The translations under genes were made by a program, and so were the position numbers. The notes below the pieces were generated by a model. That model was not told the DNA's origin, ran no database searches, and saw nothing but the letters and a program-made list of their open reading frames with translations. A stretch of 33,872 bases of DNA from Desulfobulbus propionicus (GTDB lineage Bacteria > Desulfobacterota > Desulfobulbia > Desulfobulbales > Desulfobulbaceae). Shown in pieces: positions 15,485-24,025 of the stretch. The first letter of the stretch is position 1; each line of letters begins with the position of its first letter. Where the stretch lies: contig PDQK01000016.1 of the NCBI GenBank assembly GCA_002746685.1, positions 1 to 33,872 of the forward strand. Direction: 5' to 3'.

Positions 15485-15670
15485 ATGTGGGAAGTAGTTG
15501 TAGAAAAAGAGAAGTGTGTTGGCGATGAAGAATGTGTAGCAGCATGTCCTGCGCAGGTATTTGATATGGTAGACGGCAAAGCTGAGCCTGTGGAAGCTGA
15601 TGAATGCCTTGGTTGTGAAACCTGTGTAGAAGTTTGTCCAGAAGATGCTATCACTGTAACTGAAATATAA
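15485..15670 (+). CDS. Ferredoxin with Asp in place of one cluster cysteine
   Basis: A 61-aa two-cluster bacterial-type ferredoxin, a soluble low-potential electron carrier. The second motif is canonical (Cys41, 44, 47, 51). The first is C11-x2-D14-x2-C17-x3-C21, with Asp replacing the second cysteine. The same replacement occurs in Pyrococcus furiosus ferredoxin and Desulfovibrio africanus ferredoxin III, where the site converts between [3Fe-4S] and [4Fe-4S] forms with altered potential. GGGAGG is 6-11 bases upstream of the ATG, so translation should be strong. A terminator follows, so it is a single-gene unit. It is divergent from the AOR/Hdr block, which needs a ferredoxin partner, but a link is inference. 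Confidence 0.95.
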   Translation: MWEVVVEKEKCVGDEECVAACPAQVFDMVDGKAEPVEADECLGCETCVEVCPEDAITVTEI

Positions 15671-15696
15671 GTTACCGGTTTTTAGAGAGTGTGTTT

Positions 15697-15728
15697 GATA
15701 AGCCCATCCCTCACGGGGTGGGCTTATC
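15697..15728 (+). terminator. Strong hairpin terminator after ferredoxin
   Basis: GATAAGCCCA (15697-15706) pairs perfectly with TGGGCTTATC (15719-15728), and the stem continues inward through CCC/GGG to a four-base loop, TCAC. CTGTTTT follows. It lies 27 bases beyond the ferredoxin stop. Confidence 0.8.
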
Positions 15729-15794
15729 CTGTTTTAAGGGACGTGTTGTGAACCCAGGCGTAGCAAGTTTCTTAACTACGTATAGAGAATTGAG

Positions 15795-16211
15795 TTGTTT
15801 AAATCCGGTGTAAACAGGCTGGTTCATCTTTTTGCAGCCCCTTTTTTATGGGCCTCCGTCGGGGCTATGCTTATTGTTCGCGGCATTGCCATGATGACAG
15901 GGAGTTCCGTCTTTCTTTTTCTTCTTGTTGGTTTTACTCTAGGGACGTTAAAGTCCGCTCTGGTACTTGATAAGGCTGTGGTTAAATCTGTTAAGCGGAT
16001 TATCTCCTTACAGGATAGGACCGGTCTTGGGGCTGTTTTTTCAAAGAGAACATGGATACTTGTGTGCTGCATGATGGGCATGGGAGTGTTGATTCGGTTA
16101 ATTTTTGATCCCAACCCACTTTTAGGGAGCTGCTACCTGGCTATCGGCTGGGCATTACTTTTTTCAAGCCGTCATGGCTGGCTCGCCTGGTTGCGCGAAA
16201 TACAAGCATGA
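15795..16211 (+). CDS. Small integral membrane protein, unknown function
   Basis: A 138-aa hydrophobic protein, not recognised. Four likely membrane spans: about 10-32 (FAAPFLWASVGAMLIV), 38-58 (VFLFLLVGFTLGTL), 86-104 (TWILVCCMMGMGVLI) and 110-124 (SCYLAIGWALLF), with a basic cytoplasmic loop between spans 2 and 3 (DKAVVKSVKRI). The start used is TTG at 15795, the first possible start, with only GAG before it; ATG codons occur later inside the first span, so TTG is preferred. It stands upstream of the alanine racemase remnant and argS on the same strand. Real-gene status rests on composition and membrane pattern. Confidence 0.55.
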   Translation: MFKSGVNRLVHLFAAPFLWASVGAMLIVRGIAMMTGSSVFLFLLVGFTLGTLKSALVLDKAVVKSVKRIISLQDRTGLGAVFSKRTWILVCCMMGMGVLIRLIFDPNPLLGSCYLAIGWALLFSSRHGWLAWLREIQA

Positions 16212-16374
16212 TAGTAACCAATTGCGGGATCTGTACTTCAGCGTTATCCTGTACTCCTGATGTGGAGCTGGTTCTGGGTGCTTTGGATTTGTGCAACCAC
16301 TTTTGTCGCTATACAAGAGTATGCGGGAATGCGTCATCGTGCAAAGATGAAATACCTGTGATCAGGTAGACTGA

Positions 16375-16629
16375 GGTACTCATCAGGGAAAGCGGGCACC
16401 TGTCGCGGGGCGGGTTTCTATGAATGTGACCATGGTGGATGTATCGGATATTGGCGGAGTTCAGGCTGGTGACGAAACCGTGCTGCCTGGACAGCAGAAT
16501 CAGGAAGTGATGAGCGCAGATGAACTGCCCGGATGGACGGGAACCATCAGCGACGAAGTGCTCTGTTGAGTTGGGCAGATGAATGACAGGGTGTTCGTTG
16601 ATCAAGAAGTTGTAACAGAGAAAAAATGA
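16375..16629 (+). pseudogene. alr: Alanine racemase 3' remnant
   Basis: The frame ending just inside argS reads [18 protein letters not shown], then [31 protein letters not shown], a TGA stop (16567-16569), and VGQMNDRVFVDQEVV. This is the C-terminal beta-domain of alanine racemase, which normally reads like 'GRVSMD.TMVDV ... G.EV...G ... ITA.ELA...GTI.YEVLC.vg.R'. The TGA stands where an arginine (CGA) is common, a single C-to-T change. Upstream, EVLIR is in another frame, so there is also a frameshift, and the N-terminal PLP domain is missing. The old stop codon (16627-16629) overlaps the argS ATG as ATGA, so the gene was once coupled to argS. Confidence 0.8.
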
Positions 16630-18281
16630 TTAAGTCACAAGTTAAAGCCGTTGTTGATCACTGTTTTGAAAAAGGAATAGAAGCTTCCCTGTGGAGCGAA
16701 AAAATCCGGAATAGGTACAGTGTTGAGGTGCCCAAGCACAAGGGGCAGGGTGATTTTGCCACCAACTTTGCCATGGTTGCCGCAGGGATTGAAAAGAAAA
16801 ATCCACGGGAGATAGCCACCGCCTTTGTTGCGCTTGCTGCAGAAGAGTTGGGTGTTATTGAAAAGCTTGAAATTGCTGGGCCAGGGTTCATTAATATTTT
16901 TCTGAACCAGTCTGTCTGGTCAACGATTTTACCTGCCATTAAAGAGCAGGGAGAGACCTTTGGGTCCAGTAAAACAGGCAAAGGCAAAAAGGTGCTGGTG
17001 GAATTTGTCAGCGCCAATCCAACCGGGCCGCTTTCAGTAGGGCATGCCCGCAATGCCATCATTGGTGATTCCATAGCACGGCTGCTTGAATCAGCCGGAT
17101 ATGAAGTAGACCGGGAGTATTATTTTAATGATGCAGGCCGCCAGATGCGTGTCCTTGGGGAGTCTACCAAAGCAAGGTATCTGGAACGACTGGGGCTGCC
17201 CAATGTATTTCCTGAAGATGGCTATCTGGGTGATTACATTGGAGATATTGCCCAAGCCATGATCGACGAGTCCGGTGACAGCTTAACAAATGCAGAGGTT
17301 ACGTTATTTAAAGAGCAGGCAAAAGAGGCCATCTTTAACGATATCGACGCAACTCTTCAACGGATCGGCATTCAGTTTGACAGCTACTTTAACGAGCATA
17401 CTTTGTATGAAAACGGTATGATCGATGATGTGGTTGCCACGTTTAAGGAAAAAGACCTGGCCTATGAAAAGGATGGGGCTTTGTGGTTTAAGACCACAGC
17501 GTTTGGACAGAAGCAAGACCGGGTGATCATCAAAAATACTGGTGAGCCTACCTACCGCCTCCCGGACATCGCCTACCACCGGGAAAAATTTAAGCGCGGC
17601 TATGACTGGATGATCGATGTGTTTGGTGCTGATCATATTGCCACTGTTCCTGACGTGATGGCCGGGGTTCGTGCGCTGGATTATGATGATTCCTTGATAA
17701 CGGTTATCCTGTATCAGTTTGTGACATTGCTTAGAAGTGGTAAACAGGTGAAAATGTCCACCCGTAAAGCCACCTTTGTCACCGTGGATGAGCTGGTTGA
17801 TGAGGTGGGCACCGATGCTCTGCGTTTTTTCTTTTTAATGCGCAAGGCAGACAGCCAACTGGAGTTTGATCTGGATTTGGCTACGGAACAGAGTAAGGAA
17901 AATCCTGTCTACTATGTTCAGTACGCCCATGCCCGTTTGTGCAGCATTGAGCGGCTGGCAAAGGAACAAGGGATTGAAAACCGTTGTGATGAATCCGTTG
18001 ATGTAAGCCTGCTTAAAACCCCTGAAGAAGACAAGCTGTTGAAGACCATGGCTGACTATCCGCAGCTGGTGGCAGGAGCTGCTGCAGACCTGGCACCTCA
18101 CCGGCTCATTTTTTACCTGATGAAACTGGCTGGACAGTTCCACAGTTTCTATTTTGAGCACAAGGTGCTCACCGATGATGCGGAGCAGACCCAGGCAAGA
18201 TTATTTCTGTGTCACTGTTTGAAGATCGTTTTACGCAACGGACTGACCCTGGCAGGCTTAACCAGTCCTGAGCGGATGTAA
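16626..18281 (+). CDS. argS: Arginyl-tRNA synthetase
   Basis: Charges tRNA-Arg in the cytoplasm; class I synthetase. The 551-aa protein has the N-terminal Add-1 domain, the HIGH-equivalent motif in SANPTGPLSVGHARNA (about residues 123-138), FGADHIATVPDVMAG in the catalytic core, and a KMST motif (VKMSTRKATFVTVDEL, about 375-390) in the KMSKS position. The C-terminal helical anticodon domain ends normally. Its ATG overlaps the former alr stop. The ribosome site is poor (AGAG followed by A), so translation may originally have depended on coupling to alr. The next small membrane-protein gene starts 20 bases downstream. Confidence 0.97.
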   Translation: MIKSQVKAVVDHCFEKGIEASLWSEKIRNRYSVEVPKHKGQGDFATNFAMVAAGIEKKNPREIATAFVALAAEELGVIEKLEIAGPGFINIFLNQSVWSTILPAIKEQGETFGSSKTGKGKKVLVEFVSANPTGPLSVGHARNAIIGDSIARLLESAGYEVDREYYFNDAGRQMRVLGESTKARYLERLGLPNVFPEDGYLGDYIGDIAQAMIDESGDSLTNAEVTLFKEQAKEAIFNDIDATLQRIGIQFDSYFNEHTLYENGMIDDVVATFKEKDLAYEKDGALWFKTTAFGQKQDRVIIKNTGEPTYRLPDIAYHREKFKRGYDWMIDVFGADHIATVPDVMAGVRALDYDDSLITVILYQFVTLLRSGKQVKMSTRKATFVTVDELVDEVGTDALRFFFLMRKADSQLEFDLDLATEQSKENPVYYVQYAHARLCSIERLAKEQGIENRCDESVDVSLLKTPEEDKLLKTMADYPQLVAGAAADLAPHRLIFYLMKLAGQFHSFYFEHKVLTDDAEQTQARLFLCHCLKIVLRNGLTLAGLTSPERM

Positions 18282-18301
18282 TCTGCAAGCACAATGGATT
18301 T

Positions 18302-18604
18302 ATGGCTCGAAAAACAACCGCAAAAACGACCCGCAGGAAAACCACTAAAACTGCAAAGCGATTTCAGTTTCAGTTAGGCTGGTCTGGACTTTTTGGGGTG
18401 ACAGTGGTCACTTTCTGCTTATTTTTGTGGATGTTTATGCTTGGAGTATGGGCAGGGCAGACCATTTTGCTGCCGCCAAAAGGTGGTAGGCAGATAAATA
18501 CAATGGCCTCCAAACTTCGTCCTGCTCAGCTTCCCCAGCCTGAGCAGCAGGAAACACTGCCTGCCATTCGTCCAGCAGGGAAAAAGGTGCCGTTGAGCAA
18601 GTAA
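18302..18604 (+). CDS. Small single-pass membrane protein (SPOR-protein-like N terminus)
   Basis: A 100-aa protein with a Lys/Arg/Thr-rich cytoplasmic start (MARKTTAKTTRRKTT), one strong membrane span at about 39-61 (FGVTVVTFCLFLWMFMLGVWAG), and a Pro/Gln-rich outer tail. This layout matches the front of SPOR-domain septal proteins that often lie beside argS in related bacteria, but no SPOR domain follows: the protein stops after the linker. It could be a shortened SPOR protein or an independent small protein. The gene follows argS by 20 bases. Confidence 0.6.
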   Translation: MARKTTAKTTRRKTTKTAKRFQFQLGWSGLFGVTVVTFCLFLWMFMLGVWAGQTILLPPKGGRQINTMASKLRPAQLPQPEQQETLPAIRPAGKKVPLSK

Positions 18605-18677
18605 TGGCTTTTGTTTCCTACAGTAACAAAAAACATTTACATCTCTGGCCTTTTACGAAAGAATAGATGCAGCCATA

Positions 18678-19175
18678 ATGGAAAAGAATACTCCTGAAAT
18701 ACTCCAGGGTCGGATTCGACCAGCACGAATGGGGGATGTGCGAGCGATTCATAAATTGCTGATGATATTTGCAAATCGTGACCTGATGTTGCCTAAATCT
18801 ATCAGTGCCTTGTACGATCACCTCCGTGATTTTGTTGTTTATGAAGAGCAGGGGGAGATACAAGGCATCTGTTCCCTTCATATTTGCTGGGATGATCTGG
18901 CCGAGGTACGTTCACTTGCAGTAGCAGAGGAAAAGCAGGGGGCCGGCATTGGCAGACAGCTGGTGCAGTCGTGTCTTGACGAGGCCAGGAGCCTTGAGAT
19001 TAAACAGATTTTTGTGCTCACCTATCGGGCTGATTTTTTTAAAAGTTTAGGGTTTGTTGATAAGGATAAGCAGGAGCTCCCCCATAAAATTTGGAGTGAT
19101 TGTGTTCACTGTTCAAAGTTTCCGGACTGCGACGAGGAAGCATTAATCTACTCCTCCCCAACGCACCCTTATTAG
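18678..19175 (+). CDS. GNAT N-acetyltransferase, short ArgA-like
   Basis: A 165-aa GNAT-fold acetyltransferase. The acetyl-CoA pyrophosphate-binding loop is VRSLAVAEEKQGAGIGRQLV (residues 79-98), preceded by the beta-strand ICSLHICWDDLAE. The C-terminal half (IFVLTYRADFFKSLGF, then the HKIWSDCVHCSKFPDCDE segment with three Cys) is typical of the short stand-alone N-acetylglutamate synthases and their relatives, which start arginine biosynthesis. Neighbouring argS fits an arginine theme, but related GNAT enzymes have other substrates. Starts at ATG 18678; no strong ribosome site. Confidence 0.8.
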   Translation: MEKNTPEILQGRIRPARMGDVRAIHKLLMIFANRDLMLPKSISALYDHLRDFVVYEEQGEIQGICSLHICWDDLAEVRSLAVAEEKQGAGIGRQLVQSCLDEARSLEIKQIFVLTYRADFFKSLGFVDKDKQELPHKIWSDCVHCSKFPDCDEEALIYSSPTHPY

Positions 19176-19244
19176 ACGTACGTTTCTTTCATTTATTCTT
19201 GATTCACGTTGTACGAAGCAGCAGCTTCGGTACTGGAGATTTTT

Positions 19245-21794
19245 ATGCTGGGTAAAGCACTTACCAAAGTTTTTGGCAGTAAGAATGATCGCATCATCAA
19301 GCAGTTACGAAAAACGATCAATCACATCAATGACCTGGAAGCAACGGTCGAGCCTCTAAGCGATGAAGAGTTAGCGGCAAAAACCGACGAGTTTAAACAG
19401 CGGTATGCTGAAGGGGAAACCCTGGATCAACTCCTGCCGGAAGCTTTTGCCGTGGTTCGGGAAGCTGCCAAGCGGGTGCTGGGAGAGCGTCATTACGATG
19501 TGCAGCTCATAGGAGGCATGGTGCTCCATTCCGGTAAGATTGCCGAAATGAAAACCGGTGAAGGGAAAACCCTCACCTCTACGGCTCCTGTGTACCTCAA
19601 TGCGCTCACTGGCAAGGGCGTCCACGTGGTAACCGTCAACGATTATCTGGCGCGCCGCGATGTGGAGTGGATGGGTCAGGTCTATCGTTTTCTTGGTTTG
19701 ACCACCGGTGCAATCCTGCACGAAATGAATGATGCAGAGCGTCGCCAGGCCTATGCTGCTGATGTTACCTACGGAACCAACAATGAATTTGGTTTTGACT
19801 ATCTGCGTGATAACATGAAGTTTGATAGCAGTGACTACTGTCAGCGCGGATTTAACTATGCCATCGTGGATGAGGTGGACTCCATCCTGATTGATGAGGC
19901 GCGGACCCCGCTGATCATCTCTGGCCCTGCTGAACAGAGCACGGATAATTACCTTAAGGTGGATCGCATGATGCGCCACTTCAAGGAAGAGGAACATTAC
20001 ACCAAGGACGAAAAATCCCGCCAGATCATGCTCACCGATGAAGGGGTAGCGCTTGGTGAAGAACTCTTAGGGCTTGAGAATCTCTATGACCCTAATAACA
20101 TCAACCATCTCCATCACATCAACCAGGCATTGAAGGCCCATTTTGTGTTCCAGCGCGATGTGGATTACATTGTCAAAAACGGCCAGGTGGTTATTGTTGA
20201 TGAGTTCACTGGCCGCACCATGGAAGGCCGCCGCTACTCAGATGGGCTGCACCAGGCCCTGGAAGCAAAAGAGGGGGTCAAGATTGAAAAGGAAAACCAG
20301 ACCCTGGCCTCAGTCACCTTTCAGAACTACTTCCGGATGTACGACAAGCTGGCTGGGATGACCGGTACAGCAGATACCGAAGCACCTGAGTTTAAAAAGA
20401 TTTATGATCTTGATGTCGTCATCATTCCTACTCACATGACCATGGTGCGTGATGATTTTCCTGATGTTATCTATAAAAACCAGGACGCCAAATACCGTAA
20501 CATTGTGCGCGAGATCAAGGAACTTCACCAAAAGGGCCAACCCATTCTGGTGGGGACCATTTCCATTGATATTTCTGAAAAAATTTCCAAGCTCCTGAAA
20601 AAGGAAAACATTCCCCATGAAGTGCTCAACGCCAAGCAGCATGAGCGCGAGGCAGAGATTATTGCCGAAGCAGGGCATAAGGGGAAGGTTACCATTGCCA
20701 CCAACATGGCTGGACGTGGTACGGATATCAAGCTCGGTGAAGGGGTACGCCAGCTTGGCGGATTGCACATTCTAGGGACCAGCAGGCATGAGAGTCGCCG
20801 GATCGATAACCAGTTGCGTGGTCGTTCCGGTCGTCAGGGTGACCCAGGTTCTTCACGTTTTTTCCTCTCTTTGGAAGATGACCTGCTGCGCATTTTCGGC
20901 TCTGGCAGACTGGGCGGTATTATGGATAAGCTGGGCATGGAGGATGATGAACCCATCGAACATTCCATGGTTTCCAAGGCCATTGAAAATGCCCAGCGCA
21001 AGGTGGAAGGGCATAACTTTGATATCCGTAAGCACCTGCTAGAATATGATGATGTCATGAACAAGCAGCGTGAAATCATCTATAAACAGCGTCGCGAAGT
21101 GCTGGAGAGCGAAGATGTTCAGGACATTGTTCAGGATATGGTTGCAGATTTGGTTGAAGAGGTGTGTGCACCAACCGCTGTGGATCGTACCCCTTCAGAA
21201 GATTGGGACTGGGAAGCGTTTGACGAGCGGGTAGGCCAGTTCTTCAATAATCAGGTTGCATGGGATGAGCATGACAAGGTTGACCTGGATCGGCAGATGC
21301 TTGTTGATAAGCTCACCGAGTCAGTAGGGCAGTGGTATAAGGAACAGGAGGAACGCAATGGTGTTGAGCAGATGCGCCAAATTGAACGCATGGTGCTGCT
21401 CCAGATGGTGGATACCCTATGGAAGGATCATCTGCTCCAGATGGATCACCTCAAAGAGGGGATTGGACTCCGCGGTTATGGACAAAAAAATCCTCTGAAC
21501 GAGTACAAGCGTGAAGGATTCAATTTATTCTCTGCCATGATTGAGGCGGTCAAGCTCCAGACCGTTTCAACACTCATGCGGATTCAGATTGTGCAGAATG
21601 AGGATCTGGAGCGCATTGAAGAGGAGCGTCGCCTCCAGCGCGAAAAAGAGCTGGAAGAAGCCAAACAGGCGCTGAAGTCCAAGGCAGAGAACAACAGGCC
21701 CCAGCAGCGAAGAGAGGAAAAGATTGGCCGTAATGCCCCTTGTCCGTGTGGTTCAGGAAAGAAATATAAGAAATGCTGCGGCAGGGCAGTGTAA
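19245..21794 (+). CDS. secA: Preprotein translocase ATPase SecA
   Basis: SecA is the ATPase motor that pushes unfolded preproteins through SecYEG at the inner membrane. The 849-aa protein has Walker A MKTGEGKT (about 102-109), [23 protein letters not shown] (DEAD-type Walker B), NMAGRGTDI and [13 protein letters not shown] of the second nucleotide fold, the helical scaffold and wing domains, and the C-terminal zinc-binding [13 protein letters not shown] tail that contacts SecB and phospholipids. Start at ATG 19245 ([11 protein letters not shown]), with GGAG 8 bases upstream; an earlier in-frame codon at 19209 adds a non-family stretch. A strong terminator ends the unit. Confidence 0.98.
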   Translation: MLGKALTKVFGSKNDRIIKQLRKTINHINDLEATVEPLSDEELAAKTDEFKQRYAEGETLDQLLPEAFAVVREAAKRVLGERHYDVQLIGGMVLHSGKIAEMKTGEGKTLTSTAPVYLNALTGKGVHVVTVNDYLARRDVEWMGQVYRFLGLTTGAILHEMNDAERRQAYAADVTYGTNNEFGFDYLRDNMKFDSSDYCQRGFNYAIVDEVDSILIDEARTPLIISGPAEQSTDNYLKVDRMMRHFKEEEHYTKDEKSRQIMLTDEGVALGEELLGLENLYDPNNINHLHHINQALKAHFVFQRDVDYIVKNGQVVIVDEFTGRTMEGRRYSDGLHQALEAKEGVKIEKENQTLASVTFQNYFRMYDKLAGMTGTADTEAPEFKKIYDLDVVIIPTHMTMVRDDFPDVIYKNQDAKYRNIVREIKELHQKGQPILVGTISIDISEKISKLLKKENIPHEVLNAKQHEREAEIIAEAGHKGKVTIATNMAGRGTDIKLGEGVRQLGGLHILGTSRHESRRIDNQLRGRSGRQGDPGSSRFFLSLEDDLLRIFGSGRLGGIMDKLGMEDDEPIEHSMVSKAIENAQRKVEGHNFDIRKHLLEYDDVMNKQREIIYKQRREVLESEDVQDIVQDMVADLVEEVCAPTAVDRTPSEDWDWEAFDERVGQFFNNQVAWDEHDKVDLDRQMLVDKLTESVGQWYKEQEERNGVEQMRQIERMVLLQMVDTLWKDHLLQMDHLKEGIGLRGYGQKNPLNEYKREGFNLFSAMIEAVKLQTVSTLMRIQIVQNEDLERIEEERRLQREKELEEAKQALKSKAENNRPQQRREEKIGRNAPCPCGSGKKYKKCCGRAV

Positions 21795-21838
21795 GGACGC
21801 CTTAAGAAGGTCGAACCTGTCTATTCTCCACAATCTTT

Positions 21839-21875
21839 AAAAAGTCAGTGTGCCTTGGGGCACACTGACTTTTTT
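21839..21875 (+). terminator. Strong rho-independent terminator after secA
   Basis: AAAAAGTCAGTGTGCC (21839-21854) and GGCACACTGACTTTTT (21859-21874) form a perfect 16-base stem with a TTGG loop and a U tract. The A/T symmetry allows use on both strands. Confidence 0.92.
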
Positions 21876-21962
21876 CGTTATGCTTTACTGCTTACTCCAG
21901 CCTCGCCGTAAGATACCAAAAAGCTTTTCCGAAAGATGGTGCAATAAAAAAGGGGAAAAGAA

Positions 21963-21987
21963 CCTCGCCTCCCCAGGAGGCAAGAGG
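21963..21987 (-). terminator. Probable terminator for the dCache-HAMP gene
   Basis: On the minus strand CCTC-TT-GCCTCC, a TGG loop and GGAGGC-GAGG fold into a 10-pair stem with a two-base bulge, followed at once by TTCTTTTCCCCTTTTTT (21962-21946). It lies 157 bases beyond the stop codon of the dCache-HAMP gene. The rest of the gap 21876-22144 holds only this and the long hairpin at 22012-22047. Confidence 0.5.
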
Positions 21988-22011
21988 TATTCTACTCCCC
22001 TTTCAGTGGTA

Positions 22012-22047
22012 AACCCAATACCACCCTTTAGAGGGTGGTATTGGGTT
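22012..22047. repeat. Perfect 16-bp inverted repeat with TTAG loop
   Basis: AACCCAATACCACCCT (22012-22027) and AGGGTGGTATTGGGTT (22032-22047) are perfect complements around a four-base loop. No U tract lies on either side, so it is not a standard terminator. It may be a REP-like element or a 3'-end protecting hairpin for the convergent dCache-HAMP transcript. Confidence 0.7.
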
Positions 22048-22144
22048 ACGTAAAGTGTTTTGATTACTGCAGTCAACTCCAAAATGGGCGTTCTTGGTCT
22101 CTTGATCTGCAGTTACCGTGTTACCAGCACGTTCTTTTGTTGGG

Positions 22145-23215
22145 TTATTTTTTCTTGAGTTTCTTAATGGCCAGGGAAATACTGACTCCCAAGCGTTCAA
22201 TGGCCTTTGCTATTAGTCCGATTTCATCATTGCGCTCTGTTCCATCAATTGTAACATTAAGTTCGCCGAGGCTGATTTTGTCAGCAGATTCAGTCAGCTT
22301 TACCAGGGGCTTGAGTAACATTTGATTCAGAGTCAGGTACAAAGCAAATGAGGTCACAAAGGTACCTGCCAAGGTTAAAATAAGGGCAAGGAGCTTAAAC
22401 GTATCTGTTTCTTCCATAACCTTTTCCGGGTCAATGGCAACGCCTATCATTAAAGGTGTATTTCTTTTCTTCAGCTTGAGTGGTGTAAATTTGAGGAGTA
22501 CATCTTTTCCTTTTTCCGTTGTTTCTATGAACTCTGCAGTTGTTTTGGGTGCGTCTATCGCAAAGACAGTATTGATGTCCTTACCGTTCACCGTGGTATC
22601 GGGATGGCTGATAATAGTTCCGTCCTTGTCAAGAAGGAAGGCGTATCCTTTCTGGTTAAAATCGACCTCATTGATAACATCGGCAATGGTCTGCAACTCG
22701 ATATCACCGCCGAAAGATCCCAGAAAAAAACCCTGGTCTTCAATTTTTGCCACGGCAGAAATCAGAAGGCGACCTGTTGCGGAATCATTATATGGCGGGG
22801 TAAACACCGCTTCTTCGGCAGCTTTTGCCTGGGTATACCAGGCCCGTTTACGTCCATCCCACGTTGCACCTGGATTCCAGCTCGGAGTGTTTGAAATGGG
22901 CTTTCCATCTTCTTCAAGAGCACCAAAAATGAGTACAAACTGCTCTTTAAGAAGAGGGTTGTCCATCACGTTTTGCAACTGCATCATGCTGTAGTTTTCA
23001 GAGATAGCATATGCCATCATGTCAATAATGACCAACTTCTCATCAAGCCATTCGGCAGCATATTTAGCCACGGCTTTTGATGTCTCGGTAACGTTATTGA
23101 GCCAGGTTGAATAAAGCGAGTCACGTACGATTTTGTACTGGATAGCGCTTAGGGCGATAAAAAAAGTGAGAATAATCGCCATGGCTATAAGCGGCACTTT
23201 CGTTGTAATTTTCAT
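22145..23215 (-). CDS. dCache-HAMP membrane sensor lacking an output domain
   Basis: A 356-aa membrane sensor. A first membrane helix (about 8-28, PLIAMAIILTFFIALSAI) leads to a periplasmic double-Cache ligand domain (about 35-275) containing GRKRAWYTQA and the PPYNDSATG segment, similar to the amino-acid-binding pattern of dCache_1 receptors (R-x-W-Y, then Y and D), with Trp where a Tyr is usual upstream. A second helix (about 278-302) and a HAMP domain (LVKLTESADKISLGELNV and following) end in AIKKLKKK. Chemoreceptors continue into a methyl-accepting domain; here nothing follows. ATG has GGAGG 6-10 bases upstream. It may be a truncated receptor or one that works by pairing with other proteins. 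Confidence 0.88.
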   Translation of the reverse strand: MKITTKVPLIAMAIILTFFIALSAIQYKIVRDSLYSTWLNNVTETSKAVAKYAAEWLDEKLVIIDMMAYAISENYSMMQLQNVMDNPLLKEQFVLIFGALEEDGKPISNTPSWNPGATWDGRKRAWYTQAKAAEEAVFTPPYNDSATGRLLISAVAKIEDQGFFLGSFGGDIELQTIADVINEVDFNQKGYAFLLDKDGTIISHPDTTVNGKDINTVFAIDAPKTTAEFIETTEKGKDVLLKFTPLKLKKRNTPLMIGVAIDPEKVMEETDTFKLLALILTLAGTFVTSFALYLTLNQMLLKPLVKLTESADKISLGELNVTIDGTERNDEIGLIAKAIERLGVSISLAIKKLKKK

Positions 23216-23251
23216 TTCAATCCTCCATGAATTGACGCCTTAGTAAGTGAC

Positions 23252-23297
23252 CACCGATACAATCGGTGACTTGAAGTTGTGAACCGCTTAAAGCGGT
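23252..23297 (-). other. Two tandem hairpins in the dCache-HAMP leader
   Basis: CACCGAT-ACA-ATCGGTG (23252-23268) and ACCGCTT-A-AAGCGGT (23283-23297) are both perfect and separated by 14 bases, 37-82 bases upstream of the dCache-HAMP start. They could be a 5'-leader RNA element or the remnant of the structured end of an IS200/IS605-type element. Confidence 0.45.
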
Positions 23298-23669
23298 ATG
23301 TTGCGTTGTTAATGAGAAATGGTGGCTAAAAAAAGCAACCTTGAAAGGCTAAGGACTATTTTTTGCTCAGATTATCTTGTTAAAACTGCGATACTCTCTA
23401 AGAGCTTTCAGCTGAAATATGTAATTATTTCAGGAAGAACGGTTTTAACTGTTATTCAAAAAACGGGTTGTGATCGGTAACCGCAATATCTTAGGTCACT
23501 GAGAAACTTGAGTTGATGGAACCGCCGTTTGATTGCAATCAGTTTTCCCTGTTAGAGCCACTCAAAATCCGTCTCATAAAAAAATTATATATTTGAGAAA
23601 GACCCAATGTCAAGACGGTGGGAGATAAGAACATGATGGTAAAACAGTGACCGGACACATATTCTTGGC

Positions 23670-23729
23670 GTACCTGTTCAGCCGCGCCCCACCTGAGCCT
23701 AATCAGATGGAGCACTCCTGAACAGGTAC
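23670..23729. repeat. 12-bp inverted repeat, 36 bases apart
   Basis: GTACCTGTTCAG (23670-23681) and CTGAACAGGTAC (23718-23729) are exact complements. The AACAGGT core recurs in the hairpin at 12960-12987. This may be the end structure of a small mobile or REP-like element; no coding content lies between the arms. Confidence 0.5.
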
Positions 23730-23783
23730 ATCTCACGGTAGGGGGGGACGTTTTCCATGTATGCTGAAGAGTTCTTCATTGGC

Positions 23784-23811
23784 TTGACAAAAACAAGGAT
23801 CTGTTTACAAT
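23784..23811 (+). promoter_or_regulatory. Sigma-70-type promoter of the ABC/Gld-like operon
   Basis: TTGACA (23784-23789), a 16-base spacer and TACAAT (23806-23811) match the consensus closely. It is 214 bases upstream of the ABC ATPase start, which would give a leader of about 205 bases. No other promoter this good lies nearer. Confidence 0.65.
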
Positions 23812-24025
23812 GAAAATATGCAGTATAACTACTGGTTATTATACTGTTTGTTTGGTTAAATAAGGGTGCTGATACCCCTTGATATTTCAAAAATATAGCT
23901 TGAAAAAGTATATCTTTCGTTGTCCCTGGAGTTCCCTGGTTGTATCCTTTCTGTTGTTAAACCATGAGCAGATTTTCAATATGTGGCAGGAGCTGCAGCG
24001 ATCTATATTTGTATAAGAGGAGCAT

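Larger units (their letters stand above)
23216..24025. other. 810-base gap with hairpins and a promoter
   Basis: No convincing gene on either strand; short frames at 23539-23736 and 23699-23890 (minus) lack ribosome sites and recognisable content. The gap holds two tandem hairpins upstream of the dCache-HAMP gene, a widely spaced 12-base inverted repeat (23670-23729) and the promoter of the ABC operon, listed separately. Confidence 0.6.

Noticed and set aside
16567..16569. In-frame TGA in the alr remnant read as selenocysteine.
   Set aside because: Alanine racemases do not use selenocysteine, the site is usually Arg, no SECIS-like hairpin was seen just after it, and a frameshift lies upstream.
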